From contig NZ_JACSZV010000005.1 in the NCBI RefSeq assembly GCF_014472415.1, forward strand, positions 153,259 to 217,258: a stretch of 64,000 nucleotides of DNA, in the 5' to 3' direction. Position numbers and translations under genes: made by a program. Under the pieces are notes generated by a model. It was not told where the DNA came from. It was given only the letters and a program-made list of their open reading frames with translations, and did no database searches. Numbering within the stretch: the first letter of the stretch is position 1; every line of letters begins with the position of its first letter. Of the stretch, positions 29,451-38,808 are shown piece by piece. The DNA comes from Pseudomonas sp. N40(2020). Lineage in GTDB: Bacteria > Pseudomonadota > Gammaproteobacteria > Pseudomonadales > Pseudomonadaceae.

Positions 29451-30275
29451 TTATTGCGGCAATTTGAAATCGATGGTCTGGGTGGCGAAGCCGTCAATCG
29501 GCGTGTCACCGCGCTTGGCCGGAATAAACTTCCAGTTCTTCACGGCGGCGACCGCAGCTTCGTCCAGTTGCGCCTTGCCGCTGGACTTGGTCACCGTCAC
29601 CGAACCTGCGCGACCGTTGGCCAACACCTGAATGCGCAGCACCACGCTGCCTTCCCAGTTACGCCGCAGCGCCAGCGACGGGTATTCCGGCGGCGGGTTG
29701 CCGAGGCTGGCGAGGCCGGAAATCGCTGCCGACTCTTTCACCGGGCCGGGTGCAGCCGCAGGTGCCGGTGGCGCGCTCGGTTTTGCTGGCGCCGCAGGAG
29801 CGGCCGGTTGTGCCGGAGCGGGTGGGGCTTTTGGCGGCTCGACCTTTTTCACCGGTTTGGGTTTTTCCACCGGTTTCGGTTTTTCGATTGGCTTGGGCTT
29901 CTCCACCGGTTTTGGCGGCGGTTTGACCGCGTCCTCGTCTTCCACCGGTTGCTCGGGTTCGGGCGGCGGTGGAGGCGGTGGTGGCGGCGGTGGTTCCGGA
30001 GTGGGCGGTGCGGGTGGCGTCGGGCTGGTCAGCTCGACGGTCATTTCCGGAATCTGCGGCGGCGTGGGCAGTGGCTCGGGTCGGGTCTGCTGAAAAAACC
30101 ACTACGCACCGCCATGTATCAGCGCCGACACGGCAATCAACAGAACCATTTGCTGTTTGTTCAACCCGCCGGGCTGCGAGGTATTGGCTTTAAAGGCCGG
30201 CCTGCCGGATACCGGCGGGAGCGGCGCTTCCCGTAACGGCCCCGGCAGGGTCTTGTGCTTTACCGCATCGTTCAT
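29451..30275 (-). pseudogene. tonB: TonB energy transducer with an in-frame amber stop after the membrane helix
   Basis: Read through, the gene would encode 274 residues. It has a short cytosolic tail, a transmembrane segment (QQMVLLIAVSALIHGG), a Pro-rich spacer with EKPKPVEKPKP repeats and the TonB C-terminal domain (PPPEYPSLALRRNWEGSVVLRIQVL ... AVAAVKNWKFIPAKRG). Codon 58 (30104-30102) is TAG between GCG and TGG. Frame is kept on both sides, so one TGG-to-TAG change explains it. The 5' piece has a good ribosome site (GGGAG). The internal ATG at 30044 could only give an unanchored periplasmic fragment. It may be a true nonsense mutation, a sequencing error or a suppressible codon. Confidence 0.85.
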
Positions 30276-30376
30276 TAAAGCTCCCTCGGGTTGATGAAGG
30301 GCAATAAGGTGCCGTCCGAACATGTGCGTCATGTTCGAGTGGGTGGGTGCAACTTTCTTTAAGGTGTGCGCAAGCC

Positions 30377-30391
30377 GATAGTTGAACTATC
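30377..30391. promoter_or_regulatory. Perfect 15-bp palindrome upstream of tonB
   Basis: GATAGTT-G-AACTATC, about 100 bases before the tonB start, in the AT-richer upstream region. It is a candidate operator for the tonB-exbBD genes. No known regulator is assigned. Confidence 0.35.
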
Positions 30392-30473
30392 AATTGAATA
30401 AGGCTTGTGTGCCGTTACTGGCTTAGAGCCATCGACTTCGAGTGTTCATCATCCATTCCCTGGTGTTGTTCTA

Positions 30474-30550
30474 TGTAGGAGCTGCCGAAGGCTGCGATCT
30501 TTGCTTTTAAGATCGAGATCAAAAGATCGCAGCCTTCGGCAGCTCCTACA
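30474..30550. repeat. REPIN-type inverted repeat, class A variant
   Basis: Perfect 29-base arms at 30474-30502 and 30522-30550, with GAAGGC in place of the usual GCAGGC core. Confidence 0.9.
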
Positions 30551-31426
30551 GGTCGCAGTTGGTTAAAGTGTCCGTATTTCATTTTGCAACCGCTGTGCCA
30601 AATGTTGCTGAAATGTACTTGGGTTATTTCAGCGATGTTACCCATGTCGCATTTATATAAGTTTTAGGGGCTGGCGGATTTTTTCGTCGCGCATAAGTCT
30701 CCATCAGCCCGAATGCAGAGGCTTTTTCAAGGGCGAGTCAGACTTAACGCTATATCACGCTGAAGGGCGAGACAGAGCGGCTGCTCTCATGCCCGCCAAG
30801 GCACTTGGTGGTGCAGGGCGGACTGATTTGGTGCGGGTCAATGTTTTAGCGGTTCACAGGCGATGTTCCTTGTTTTTGTTTAAATGAAATCAATGCTTCA
30901 AGTTTGGGTTAGTTGCAAATCCAAGAACGGTTTTGGTGCACGGGCAAACAGTTAATTAGCTATTGTTCGACAATCCAGCTGTCGTTCATTAATGCACTGC
31001 CTGTTGGGTGTTGTATTTAAAAAATAAATAACACGCTACCGTCGGCGCATAACTCAGCGCCGAACACAGTACGTGGTCGCTTGATTCAGGTAATAAAGTA
31101 AATACGCAGGGCGCCGGGGCTGTTCTGTTGAACTCGGCGTTGGGCGGATAAGCGCAAACGGACAGTGATGCGGCAGAGCGATTGAAGATTCACGCGGTGA
31201 ACTCCTTGTTGCCAGCTCGGATACACGAACTTTTGGTTCGGTATCGCACCTTACAAGAACGCGGATAGCGTTCGATGATTGCTCTTGGTGCGGGATGGGC
31301 ACCGCCAGCGCTGTTTTGCGAGGTTTGAATTCGCAAGTGGCGAGTGCATGGGAAAAACGTGCCAAATCGGATACACCAGCTATAAATAGGGCTACACCAG
31401 ATGCCTGTCGGGATTGAGGAGGGGTT

Positions 31427-32050
31427 ATGTATCAGCTCTACGGACATCGCAACTCAGGCGCCGCCGCTATTGAAGCCGCGCTGGAGCTGTGTCAGATCGC
31501 TTATCGCTTCATTGATATTGAAGCCAGTACCGAAGCCGCCGAAGCGTTGGCGCAACTCAATCCACTGAAACAGATCCCGACCCTGCAACTGCCCGATGGC
31601 AGTGCGGTCACCGAGAGCGCGGCGATTCTGATTCATTTGGGCCTGACGTTTCCCAAGTCAGGATTGTTGCCGGCCAAGGCAGACGAGCGTGACCAGGCGA
31701 TTCGCGGCCTCGTGTACATCGTCAGCAATTGCTACGCGGCCATTGGCGTCATCGACTACCCCGAGCGCTGGCTGCTGATGCCCGACGAAGCGTCGCGGCA
31801 GAACCTGATCGCCGGCGCCCGCGAGCGTCTGCACTGGAGTTGGGAGGTGTTTGCCGACCAGTTTTCCGCCGAGCTGTACCTGGACGATGAAACTCCGGGG
31901 GCGCTGGATGTGCTGGCAGCTGTGGTGACACGTTGGGCGGGGAGCCGCGAGCATCTGCGCCAGACGCGGCCTGGTTTCTATGCGTGGCTACAACGCATTG
32001 ACCGGCATCCGGTGCTGGCGCCTGTCTTCGCCCGGCATTGGCCAGCCTGA
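31427..32050 (+). CDS. Glutathione S-transferase family protein
   Basis: A 207-residue GST with a strong ribosome site (GAGGAGG). The N-terminal thioredoxin-like half has MYQLYGHRNSGAAAIEAALEL, LNPLKQIPTLQLPDG and VTESAAILIHLG, where the ESAAI segment contacts glutathione. The all-helical C-terminal half ends in RHPVLAPVFARHW. The catalytic position is Ser/Asn-like (HRNSGAA), not Cys. Substrate unknown. It stands alone after the long gene-free region. Confidence 0.87.
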   Translation: MYQLYGHRNSGAAAIEAALELCQIAYRFIDIEASTEAAEALAQLNPLKQIPTLQLPDGSAVTESAAILIHLGLTFPKSGLLPAKADERDQAIRGLVYIVSNCYAAIGVIDYPERWLLMPDEASRQNLIAGARERLHWSWEVFADQFSAELYLDDETPGALDVLAAVVTRWAGSREHLRQTRPGFYAWLQRIDRHPVLAPVFARHWPA

Positions 32051-32060
32051 GCTTTCCTCT

Positions 32061-32091
32061 GATCGTTCCCACGCGGAGCATGGGAACGATC
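32061..32091. repeat. Short inverted repeat, class D
   Basis: GATCGTTCCCA (32061-32071) and its reverse complement (32081-32091). The same motif frames the repeat at 36443. It may also act as a terminator between the convergent GST and CBS genes. Confidence 0.8.
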
Positions 32092-32101
32092 GCGGTCAGG
32101 T

Positions 32102-32542
32102 TTATTCCCCGCGAATATACTGCTCCAACTGTTTGATCAACTCCGCCTGTTCGGCAATCGCTTCCTTGACCAGGTCACCAATCGACAGCAGGCCGATCAA
32201 TTTGCCGTTCTCCACCACCGGCAAGTGGCGCAGGCGTTTGTCGGACATGATGCCCAGGCAAGTGTCGACAGTCTGGTGGGTATCCACCGTGATCACGTTG
32301 GCAACCATGATGTCGCGTACCGGCGTGCCGACTGAAGAGCGGCCATGCAGCACCAGTTTGCGCGCGTAATCGCGTTCACTGATGATGCCGACCACATTGT
32401 CGTCTTCTACGACCAGCAAGGCGCCGACGTTTTTCTCGGCCATCTTCATCAGTGCTTCGAGCACCATGTGATCAGGCTTGATCTGGTGCACTTCCTGATT
32501 TTTCTGATCTTTGAGCTTGAGCAGTTGGGCGACGGTCTTCAT
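32102..32542 (-). CDS. Two-CBS-domain protein
   Basis: A 146-residue protein made of a tandem CBS (Bateman) module. CBS1 covers about residues 15-70 (VHQIKPDHMVLEALMKMAEK, ALLVVEDDNVVGIISERDYA). CBS2 covers about 75-130 (MVANVITVDTHQTVDTCLGIMSDKRLRHLPVVENGKLIGLLSIGDLV). Such stand-alone modules usually bind adenine nucleotides (AMP, ATP, NAD) and sense energy state. No attached catalytic domain is present and the partner is unknown. Confidence 0.92.
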   Translation of the reverse strand: MKTVAQLLKLKDQKNQEVHQIKPDHMVLEALMKMAEKNVGALLVVEDDNVVGIISERDYARKLVLHGRSSVGTPVRDIMVANVITVDTHQTVDTCLGIMSDKRLRHLPVVENGKLIGLLSIGDLVKEAIAEQAELIKQLEQYIRGE

Positions 32543-32741
32543 GGCAGTTACTCAGGTGTTGTCGTTGTTATCCAAGCATCGTAGACGCTGGCGTTCAGGG
32601 CAAGGTGGCAAAGCGGCAGATAACACGCAAAAAACGTCATTTGCCGTTTTTTTAATTGTCTGCGCGAGATTTTTCACGAGGGTCATCCCGCGCGATGCCG
32701 CGTAGAATGCCTGCCAGATTCAATTTCCCGAGGTCGCAGTG

Positions 32742-35102
32742 GTGGATTTACAGCAGGGCTTCGTCCTGACCCGGCATTGGCGCGATACGCCGGCCGGCAC
32801 CGAAGTCGAGTTCTGGCTGGCGACCGACGCCGGGCCGCGCCGCGTGCGCCTGCCGCATCAGCCGTCGGTGGCGTTTATCCCCGCCGAGCAGCGCGCAGCC
32901 GCCGAGCGCCTGCTGCATGACGAAAAGAACGTCGAACTGCGCCCCTTGGCCCTGCAGGATTTCGAACATCGCCCGGTGCTCGGCCTGTATTGCCAGCAAC
33001 ACGGCCAGTTGATGCGTCTGGAAACCGCGCTCAACCGCCACGGCGTCGATGTTTTCGAGGCCGATGTGCGCCCGCCGGAACGCTATCTGATGGAGCGTTT
33101 CATCACCGCACCGGTGTTGTTCAGCGGCACCTCCGATGCCGACGGCACATTGCTCAACGCCCACCTCAAACCCGACCCCGAGTATCGGCCAAAGCTGCGA
33201 CTGGTCTCGCTGGACATCGAAACCACCGAAACCGGCGAGTTGTACTCCATCGCTCTTGAAGGCTGCGGCGAGCGTCAGGTGTACATGCTCGGCGCGCCGA
33301 ACGGTGACGCCAGCATCGTCGACTTCGACCTTGAATACTGCGACTCACGCACGGTCATCCTGAAGAAGCTCAACGATTGGTTCGCCCGTCATGACCCCGA
33401 CGCGATCATCGGCTGGAACGTCGTGCAGTTCGATCTGCGCATCCTCCACGAACACGCGCGGCGCCTCGGCGTACCGTTGAAAATCGGCCGTGGCGGTGAA
33501 GAGATGCAGTGGCGCGAACACGGCAGCCGCAACCATTACTTCGCCTCGGCGGCGGGGCGCCTGATCATCGACGGCATTGAGTCGCTGCGTTCGGCGACCT
33601 GGAGTTTCCCTTCGTTCAGTCTGGAAAACGTCGCGCAGACCTTGCTTGGCGAAGGCAAGTCGATCGACAACCCGTACCAGCGCATGGATGAGATCAACCG
33701 CATGTTCGCCGAGGACAAACCGGCGCTGGCCAAGTACAACCTCAAGGACTGCGAACTGGTCACGCGGATTTTCGTCAAGACCGAACTGCTGACGTTTTTG
33801 CTGGAGCGCGCCAGCGTCACCGGCCTGCCGGCGGATCGCAGCGGCGGCTCGGTGGCGGCGTTCACGCATCTATATATGCCGTTGATGCACCGTCAGGGTT
33901 TCGTGGCGCCGAATCTGGGCACCAATCCGCCGCAGGCCAGCCCCGGCGGCTTTGTCATGGACTCGCGACCGGGGCTGTACGAATCGGTGCTGGTGCTCGA
34001 TTACAAGAGCCTTTATCCGTCGATCATCCGCACCTTTCTGATTGATCCGGTCGGGCTGATCGAAGGCTTGCAGCATCCGGATGATGCCGACTCCGTGCCG
34101 GGCTTTCGTGGTGCCAGATTCTCACGCACCCGGCATTGCCTGCCGTCCATCGTCTCGCGAGTCGCCGAGGGCCGCGAGACCGCCAAGCGCGAACACAATG
34201 CGCCGCTGTCCCAGGCGCTGAAGATCATCATGAACGCCTTCTATGGCGTGCTCGGCTCCAGCGGTTGCCGGTTCTTTGATACACGGTTGGCGTCGTCGAT
34301 CACTCTGCGCGGCCACGAGATCATGCTGCGCACGCGCAAGTTGATTGAAGAGCAGGGCCACGCGGTGATCTACGGTGACACCGACTCGACCTTCGTCTGG
34401 CTGCGTCGTCCCCACGGGCAGGAAGAAGCAGCGGCCATCGGCCATGCGCTGGTCAAACACGTCAACGACTGGTGGCGTGAGCATGTGCGTGACGAATACG
34501 GGCTGGAAAGCGCCCTCGAATTGCAGTTCGAAATACACTACAAACGCTTTCTGATGCCGACCATTCGTGGCGCGGAGGAGGGCAGCAAGAAGCGCTACGC
34601 CGGTCTGGTGACACGCGCCGACGGTATCGAAGAAATGGTCTACAAAGGCCTGGAAACCGTGCGCACCGACTGGTCGCTTTTGGCCCGGCAATTTCAGCAG
34701 GAACTGTACGAGCGGATCTTCCAGCGCAAGCCTTATCAGGATTATGTGCGTGACTACGTGCGCAAAACCCTGGCGGGTGAATTCGATGATCGACTGATCT
34801 ATCGCAAACGCCTGCGCCGCACCCTCGACGATTACGAGCGCAATGTTCCGCCCCACGTGCGCGCGGCGCGGCTGGCCGATGATTACAACGCGCAGCACGG
34901 ACGACCGCGGCAGTACCAGAACGGTGGCTGGATCAGCTACGTGATTACCCTGGCCGGCCCCGAACCGCTGGAAGTGCGGCGATCCACCATCGACTACGAC
35001 CACTACATCACCCGGCAACTGCAACCGGTGGCGGATGCGATCCTGCCGTTTGTCGACGACGACTTCTCAACCCTGATCGGGGGACAACTGGGCCTGTTTT
35101 GA
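32742..35102 (+). CDS. polB: DNA polymerase II (family B)
   Basis: A 786-residue family B polymerase, the length of E. coli PolB. The exonuclease domain has [19 protein letters not shown] (Exo I), [15 protein letters not shown] (Exo II) and [13 protein letters not shown] (Exo III). The polymerase domain has [17 protein letters not shown] (motif A), [19 protein letters not shown] (motif B) and [12 protein letters not shown] (motif C, two catalytic Asp). It acts in replication restart and translesion repair. Two adjacent GTG codons can start it; GTG 32742 is better spaced from GAGG. No clear LexA box was found. The 3' end overlaps a convergent gene. Confidence 0.97.
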   Translation: MDLQQGFVLTRHWRDTPAGTEVEFWLATDAGPRRVRLPHQPSVAFIPAEQRAAAERLLHDEKNVELRPLALQDFEHRPVLGLYCQQHGQLMRLETALNRHGVDVFEADVRPPERYLMERFITAPVLFSGTSDADGTLLNAHLKPDPEYRPKLRLVSLDIETTETGELYSIALEGCGERQVYMLGAPNGDASIVDFDLEYCDSRTVILKKLNDWFARHDPDAIIGWNVVQFDLRILHEHARRLGVPLKIGRGGEEMQWREHGSRNHYFASAAGRLIIDGIESLRSATWSFPSFSLENVAQTLLGEGKSIDNPYQRMDEINRMFAEDKPALAKYNLKDCELVTRIFVKTELLTFLLERASVTGLPADRSGGSVAAFTHLYMPLMHRQGFVAPNLGTNPPQASPGGFVMDSRPGLYESVLVLDYKSLYPSIIRTFLIDPVGLIEGLQHPDDADSVPGFRGARFSRTRHCLPSIVSRVAEGRETAKREHNAPLSQALKIIMNAFYGVLGSSGCRFFDTRLASSITLRGHEIMLRTRKLIEEQGHAVIYGDTDSTFVWLRRPHGQEEAAAIGHALVKHVNDWWREHVRDEYGLESALELQFEIHYKRFLMPTIRGAEEGSKKRYAGLVTRADGIEEMVYKGLETVRTDWSLLARQFQQELYERIFQRKPYQDYVRDYVRKTLAGEFDDRLIYRKRLRRTLDDYERNVPPHVRAARLADDYNAQHGRPRQYQNGGWISYVITLAGPEPLEVRRSTIDYDHYITRQLQPVADAILPFVDDDFSTLIGGQLGLF

Positions 35103-35537
35103 GTCCAGCAGTTGCAACGTCCACTCATCAAGGATGCCGTGGAAGTAGCGCTCAAGTGCCTGGTTGAACAAGCTGTCTTCAGCAGCGAACTGGGCGAACA
35201 GCGTCATTGAGGAGTGAAGTTTCAGGTCATCGGGATGGCCGAAAATCTCGGCAATCGAACGCTCTCGCACATTCAGCACAAGCTGCGTGCAGGCGCGCAA
35301 TCGTGCGCCGAGCAAGGGATGATCCAGATAGGTCTGAGCTTCCTCGGCCGAACCGATGGCGAAGCGCCGGGACATCTCACTGCCGCCCAGGCCTGCGAAT
35401 TGCGGGAAGACAAACCACATCCAGTGGCTGCGCTTGCGGCCCTCGTCGAGTTCGCGCTGGACCCGTTCGAAAACCGGGTCCTGTGCCTGGATAAAACGTT
35501 GCAGATTGAACGGGTCGTACTGATCAGTGCTTCTCAT
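35067..35537 (-). CDS. DUF1810 family protein
   Basis: A 156-residue protein starting [20 protein letters not shown], with [20 protein letters not shown] and [22 protein letters not shown], the signature blocks of DUF1810 (calpastatin-like fold by family annotation, function unknown). ATG 35537 has AGAGGG upstream; the longer frame to 35735 only reads antisense through the aldo/keto reductase gene. Its C-terminal 36 bases overlap the polB 3' end tail to tail. Confidence 0.88.
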   Translation of the reverse strand: MRSTDQYDPFNLQRFIQAQDPVFERVQRELDEGRKRSHWMWFVFPQFAGLGGSEMSRRFAIGSAEEAQTYLDHPLLGARLRACTQLVLNVRERSIAEIFGHPDDLKLHSSMTLFAQFAAEDSLFNQALERYFHGILDEWTLQLLDSKQAQLSPDQG

Positions 35538-35566
35538 CGCGAAGCCCTCTGCCAGTCGGCGGTGGC

Positions 35567-36388
35567 TCAGACCATGGCCAGCCGCTGCTTGCGCTTTGGC
35601 GCGTGAAACGCCTGGTCCAGCGCTGCCAGATCCCCGGCCTCCAGTTGCAACTGCGCCGCTTGTGCATTGAGTTGCACGTGTTCCGGCCGCACAGCTTTGG
35701 GAATCGCAATTACGCCATCCTGACGCAGAATCCACGCCAGCGAAACCTGTGCCGGGGTCGCGTTGTGACGAGCGGCAATCTGTTTCAACACCGGATCAGC
35801 CAGCATCGCGCCGCCCTGACCGATCGGACAGTACGCCATCAACGGCATACGTTGCTGCTGGCACCACGGCAGCAGGTCGAATTCGACACCGCGTTCTTCC
35901 AGGTTGAAGAGCACCTGATTGGTCGCGCAGGCCGGTGACGCCAGTTCTTCAAGGTCATCAACATCGAAGTTCGACACGCCCCAACGGCCGATCTTGCCGT
36001 CCTCGCGCAGACGTTCGAACGCCTCGACGGTTTCTTCCAGCGGATACTGGCCGCGCCAATGCAACAAATAGAGGTCGATGTAATCGGTATCGAGCCGGCG
36101 CAGACTGCGCTCGCAGGCTAGCGGAATACCTTTGCGGCTGGCGTTGTGCGGGTAGACCTTGCTGACCAGAAACACTTGATCACGCAGGCCGGCAATGGCT
36201 TCGCCAACCACGGTTTCGGCACCACCCTCGGCATACATTTCAGCGCTGTCGATCAGGGTCATGCCCAGCTCGATGCCAGTGCGCAGCGCGGTGACTTCAC
36301 GCTTGTGCGCCGAACGGTCTTCACCCATGCGCCAAGTGCCCTGGCCAATCACCGGAACCTGCACGCCGGCCAATTCAAGGGTACGCAT
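35567..36388 (-). CDS. Aldo/keto reductase
   Basis: A 273-residue NAD(P)H-dependent oxidoreductase of the TIM-barrel AKR family. The catalytic tetrad is visible as Asp47 and Tyr52 (TLIDSAEMYAEG), Lys77 (FLVSKVYP) and His110 (LYLLHWRG). The cofactor region near the C-terminus is ILRQDGVIAIPKAVRPEHV. The start has a perfect AAGGAGG. DUF1810 follows 29 bases downstream and is probably cotranscribed. The substrate cannot be deduced. Confidence 0.94.
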   Translation of the reverse strand: MRTLELAGVQVPVIGQGTWRMGEDRSAHKREVTALRTGIELGMTLIDSAEMYAEGGAETVVGEAIAGLRDQVFLVSKVYPHNASRKGIPLACERSLRRLDTDYIDLYLLHWRGQYPLEETVEAFERLREDGKIGRWGVSNFDVDDLEELASPACATNQVLFNLEERGVEFDLLPWCQQQRMPLMAYCPIGQGGAMLADPVLKQIAARHNATPAQVSLAWILRQDGVIAIPKAVRPEHVQLNAQAAQLQLEAGDLAALDQAFHAPKRKQRLAMV

Positions 36389-36442
36389 TCAAACCTCCTT
36401 TCTGAAACGGTCGATACCTTTAGTGGGCAGCAGGAGTGTGAA

Positions 36443-36549
36443 GATCGTTCCCACGCTCTGCGTGGTAATGCCTCAATGGACGCTCTGCGTCCGCTGTTGG
36501 GACGCGGAGCGTCCCGGGCGGCGTTCCCACGCGGAGCGTGGGAACGATC
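36443..36549. repeat. Composite nested inverted repeat, class D
   Basis: Outer arms GATCGTTCCCACGC (36443-36456) and complement (36536-36549) enclose two smaller hairpins built on GGACGC/GCGTCC at 36478-36515. Confidence 0.85.
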
Positions 36550-36553
36550 ACCT

Positions 36554-36586
36554 GTAGGAGTTTCCGCAGGCTGCGATCTTTTGATC
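36554..36586. repeat. Single class A REP half-element
   Basis: One arm of the class A repeat (GTAGGAGTTTCCGCAGGC...), without a nearby inverted partner, directly after the galM stop. Confidence 0.75.
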
Positions 36587-36595
36587 TTGAGCTTT

Positions 36596-37744
36596 TTACT
36601 TGGCAGAGAACTTCAAGACGACGCTTTGTGTATAAGCCTGCCCCGGATCCAGCCGCGTGCTCGGGAAGTTCGGCTGATTCGGTGAGTCAGGATAGTGCTG
36701 CGTCTCCAGGGTAAACGCGCCCCAGTGCGGATAAACCTTGCCACCCTTGCCCTTGACGGTGCCATCGAGGAAGTTGCTGGTGTAGAACTGCACGCCCGGT
36801 TCGCTGGTGAACAACTGCAAATGCCGGCCGGACTGTGGATCACTGACCTCGGCGGCGACTTTGCTCACGTCATTCTTGGTATCCAGCGCCCAGTTGAAAT
36901 CGAAACCGCCCTGTTTAGGCTCGGCGAATTTCAACTGCGGGTGATCCGCCTTGATGTGCGTACCAATTGCCGTTGGCTTGGTGAAATCCATCGGTGTCCC
37001 TGCCACCGGCGCCAGTTCGCCGGTCGGGATCAGCTTGCCGGTGACCGGGGTGTAATGGCTGGCGTGCAGGGTCGCGACCTGTTTGAGAATGTCGCCATTG
37101 CCGGCGCCCGCGAGGTTGAAGTAGCTGTGGTTGGTCAGGTTGAGCACGGTCGGTTTGTCGGTGCTGGCCTTGTAGTCGATGCGCAGTTCGTTGCTGTCGG
37201 TCAGGCGATAGGTCACTTCGGTGGTGAGATTGCCTGGGAAGCCCATTTCACCGTCCGCCGACAGATAGGTCAGGGTCACGCCGACTGAGTCCTTGTCTTT
37301 GGTTTCCTGCGCTTTCCAGACCTTTTTATCGAAGCCCTGGGTGCCGCCGTGCAAGGCGTTGGACTTGTCGTTCTGTGGCACTTGATAGCGCTTGCCGTCG
37401 AGTTCAAAAGCGCCGTCGGCCAGGCGATTGCCGAAACGGCCGATGGTCGCGCCGAAGTACGCGGTGCCTTTCTGGTAGCCCTGCACATCGTCGAAACCGA
37501 GCACCACGTCGGCGGCTTTGCCTTGTTTGTCCGGCACCAACAGCGATTGCAGGGTCGCGCCGTAGGTGATGACAGTGGCTTGCATGCCGTGGCTGTTGCG
37601 CAGGATGTATTGCTCGACGGGCGTGCCGTCATTGGTTTTGCCGAAGGCTTTGTGTTCGGCGGTCAGGCCCGCCGCATTGGCGGAAAGGGTGGCGATCATC
37701 AGGGACAGTCCGAGGCCGGAGAGCAAGTGACGGGATTGAAGCAT
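36596..37744 (-). CDS. galM: Secreted aldose 1-epimerase (mutarotase)
   Basis: A 382-residue GalM-type enzyme that interconverts alpha and beta anomers of aldoses. Unlike the cytosolic E. coli enzyme it has a signal peptide (GLGLSLMIATLSANA), so it should act in the periplasm. Catalytic-region motifs are ATIGRFGNRLADG, KSNALHGGTQGFDKKVW (catalytic His) and VLNLTNHSYFNLAG, and the catalytic Glu lies in GAFTLETQHYPDSPNQPNFP. AAGGAAGG precedes the start. No sugar operon surrounds it. Confidence 0.93.
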   Translation of the reverse strand: MLQSRHLLSGLGLSLMIATLSANAAGLTAEHKAFGKTNDGTPVEQYILRNSHGMQATVITYGATLQSLLVPDKQGKAADVVLGFDDVQGYQKGTAYFGATIGRFGNRLADGAFELDGKRYQVPQNDKSNALHGGTQGFDKKVWKAQETKDKDSVGVTLTYLSADGEMGFPGNLTTEVTYRLTDSNELRIDYKASTDKPTVLNLTNHSYFNLAGAGNGDILKQVATLHASHYTPVTGKLIPTGELAPVAGTPMDFTKPTAIGTHIKADHPQLKFAEPKQGGFDFNWALDTKNDVSKVAAEVSDPQSGRHLQLFTSEPGVQFYTSNFLDGTVKGKGGKVYPHWGAFTLETQHYPDSPNQPNFPSTRLDPGQAYTQSVVLKFSAK

Positions 37745-37978
37745 GGTTGACCTTCCTTTTTGTTGTTGTTTTCAAAACAGGTTAATAGTCATGCTAATTG
37801 AGGCGTGAATCAGAATTTATAGCGGATTAAACGTTTATTGCAAAAATAAAGTCGGACTAAATGGTTGCCGAAGGTCGGGAAACCACGCGGACACTGCACT
37901 TTTCAGCAATTGGCGGCTCTATCCATGGCCAGGATGCGGTGACTCCCGCCGCACAGGAATGTGCCTGTTCGAGAATTC

Positions 37979-38728
37979 ATGCCGAGAGCTTTTCACCTGA
38001 TCGCCCGTGTTGTTCATCGCCCGTGCCTGTTGCTGGCCTGTCTGTCGTCGCTGTTTGTCAGCGGCTGCACGCATCAGGACGGCAATGGTTTCATCGCTCA
38101 GATTCGTGACGGTCAACCGCAGGAATTCCTGCAGACCAGCGTCGACCGCATGGCCACGCTGGCGATGCGCGACAACCTCAACAGTCTTTATCGGTTGATG
38201 GGCAAGTTGTACCTGCGCAACCCCGAAGAGCTGCGCAAATCCGGCTTCCTCAATATCCACGCCGCGGTGAAGCAGGTACGCCTGGCCATCGAGCAGCAGC
38301 AACCGTTGCCGGTGCTGGGCGGGCGCAAGGATCTGGCTGCGCTCAGTTATGCGATGAGCCCGGAGTTTCTCGGTGATCGGGTCGGCGCGTTCATCTATGC
38401 CATCGGCAGCATGTTGGTCACCGCCCATGGCAATCGCGTCGAGTTCTACATGACTGACGCGATCAACCCGACGTTCGTTCACAACGCCGCGCGCAACATC
38501 GAAAAAGCCACGTGGATTCTGTCCCAGCGCCAGAACAAGGAAGGCCAGCCGCTGCTGTTCTCCAATGAGATTTCGGAGGAGGGCAGCAACCTGAGTTTCG
38601 CCACGGAGTTTGGCAAAGTGGTGGCGCGCCTTGATCTGCTTACGCAAATGCTCGATGAGCGCTACCGGCGCATTGGCCTGAATTACGCGCAAAGTCTGCT
38701 GTTTCTGAATTTTTTGCCGGTGCAGTAA
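37979..38728 (+). CDS. Putative lipoprotein of unknown function
   Basis: A 249-residue protein with a lipoprotein signal ending LSSLFVSGC. The mature part is helical, with repeated motifs such as VDRMATLAMRDNLNSLYRLMGKLYLRNPEEL and AFIYAIGSMLVTAHGNRVEFYM. No family is recognised. I prefer ATG 37979; a GTG at 37961 is also possible and has an AGGA upstream, but only two bases away. Periplasmic, attached to outer or inner membrane. Confidence 0.75.
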   Translation: MPRAFHLIARVVHRPCLLLACLSSLFVSGCTHQDGNGFIAQIRDGQPQEFLQTSVDRMATLAMRDNLNSLYRLMGKLYLRNPEELRKSGFLNIHAAVKQVRLAIEQQQPLPVLGGRKDLAALSYAMSPEFLGDRVGAFIYAIGSMLVTAHGNRVEFYMTDAINPTFVHNAARNIEKATWILSQRQNKEGQPLLFSNEISEEGSNLSFATEFGKVVARLDLLTQMLDERYRRIGLNYAQSLLFLNFLPVQ

Positions 38729-38808
38729 GTCGAGTCGGTTAGAGTGGCGGGCGGATTATTTGTATACAATCCTTCGTCATATTTGACTCAAAGGGAGCTG
38801 CACCCGTC

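Larger units (their letters stand above)
30276..31426. other. Gene-free region of about 1.15 kb, AT-richer than its surroundings
   Basis: Apart from the palindrome and REP element listed separately, no convincing gene is seen. The ORF at 30415-30645 runs through the REP element. The one at 31054-31365 has no ribosome site and no recognisable features. Stretches such as 30870-31050 are clearly AT-rich for this genome. CGGATACAC occurs twice (about 31216 and 31369). The region could be a decayed insertion or a long regulatory region. Confidence 0.5.

Noticed and set aside
30415..30645. 76-codon ORF upstream of tonB
   Set aside because: It reads straight through a REPIN element and has no ribosome site.
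31054..31365. 103-codon minus-strand ORF in the gene-free region
   Set aside because: No ribosome site, composition unlike a protein, no recognisable motif.
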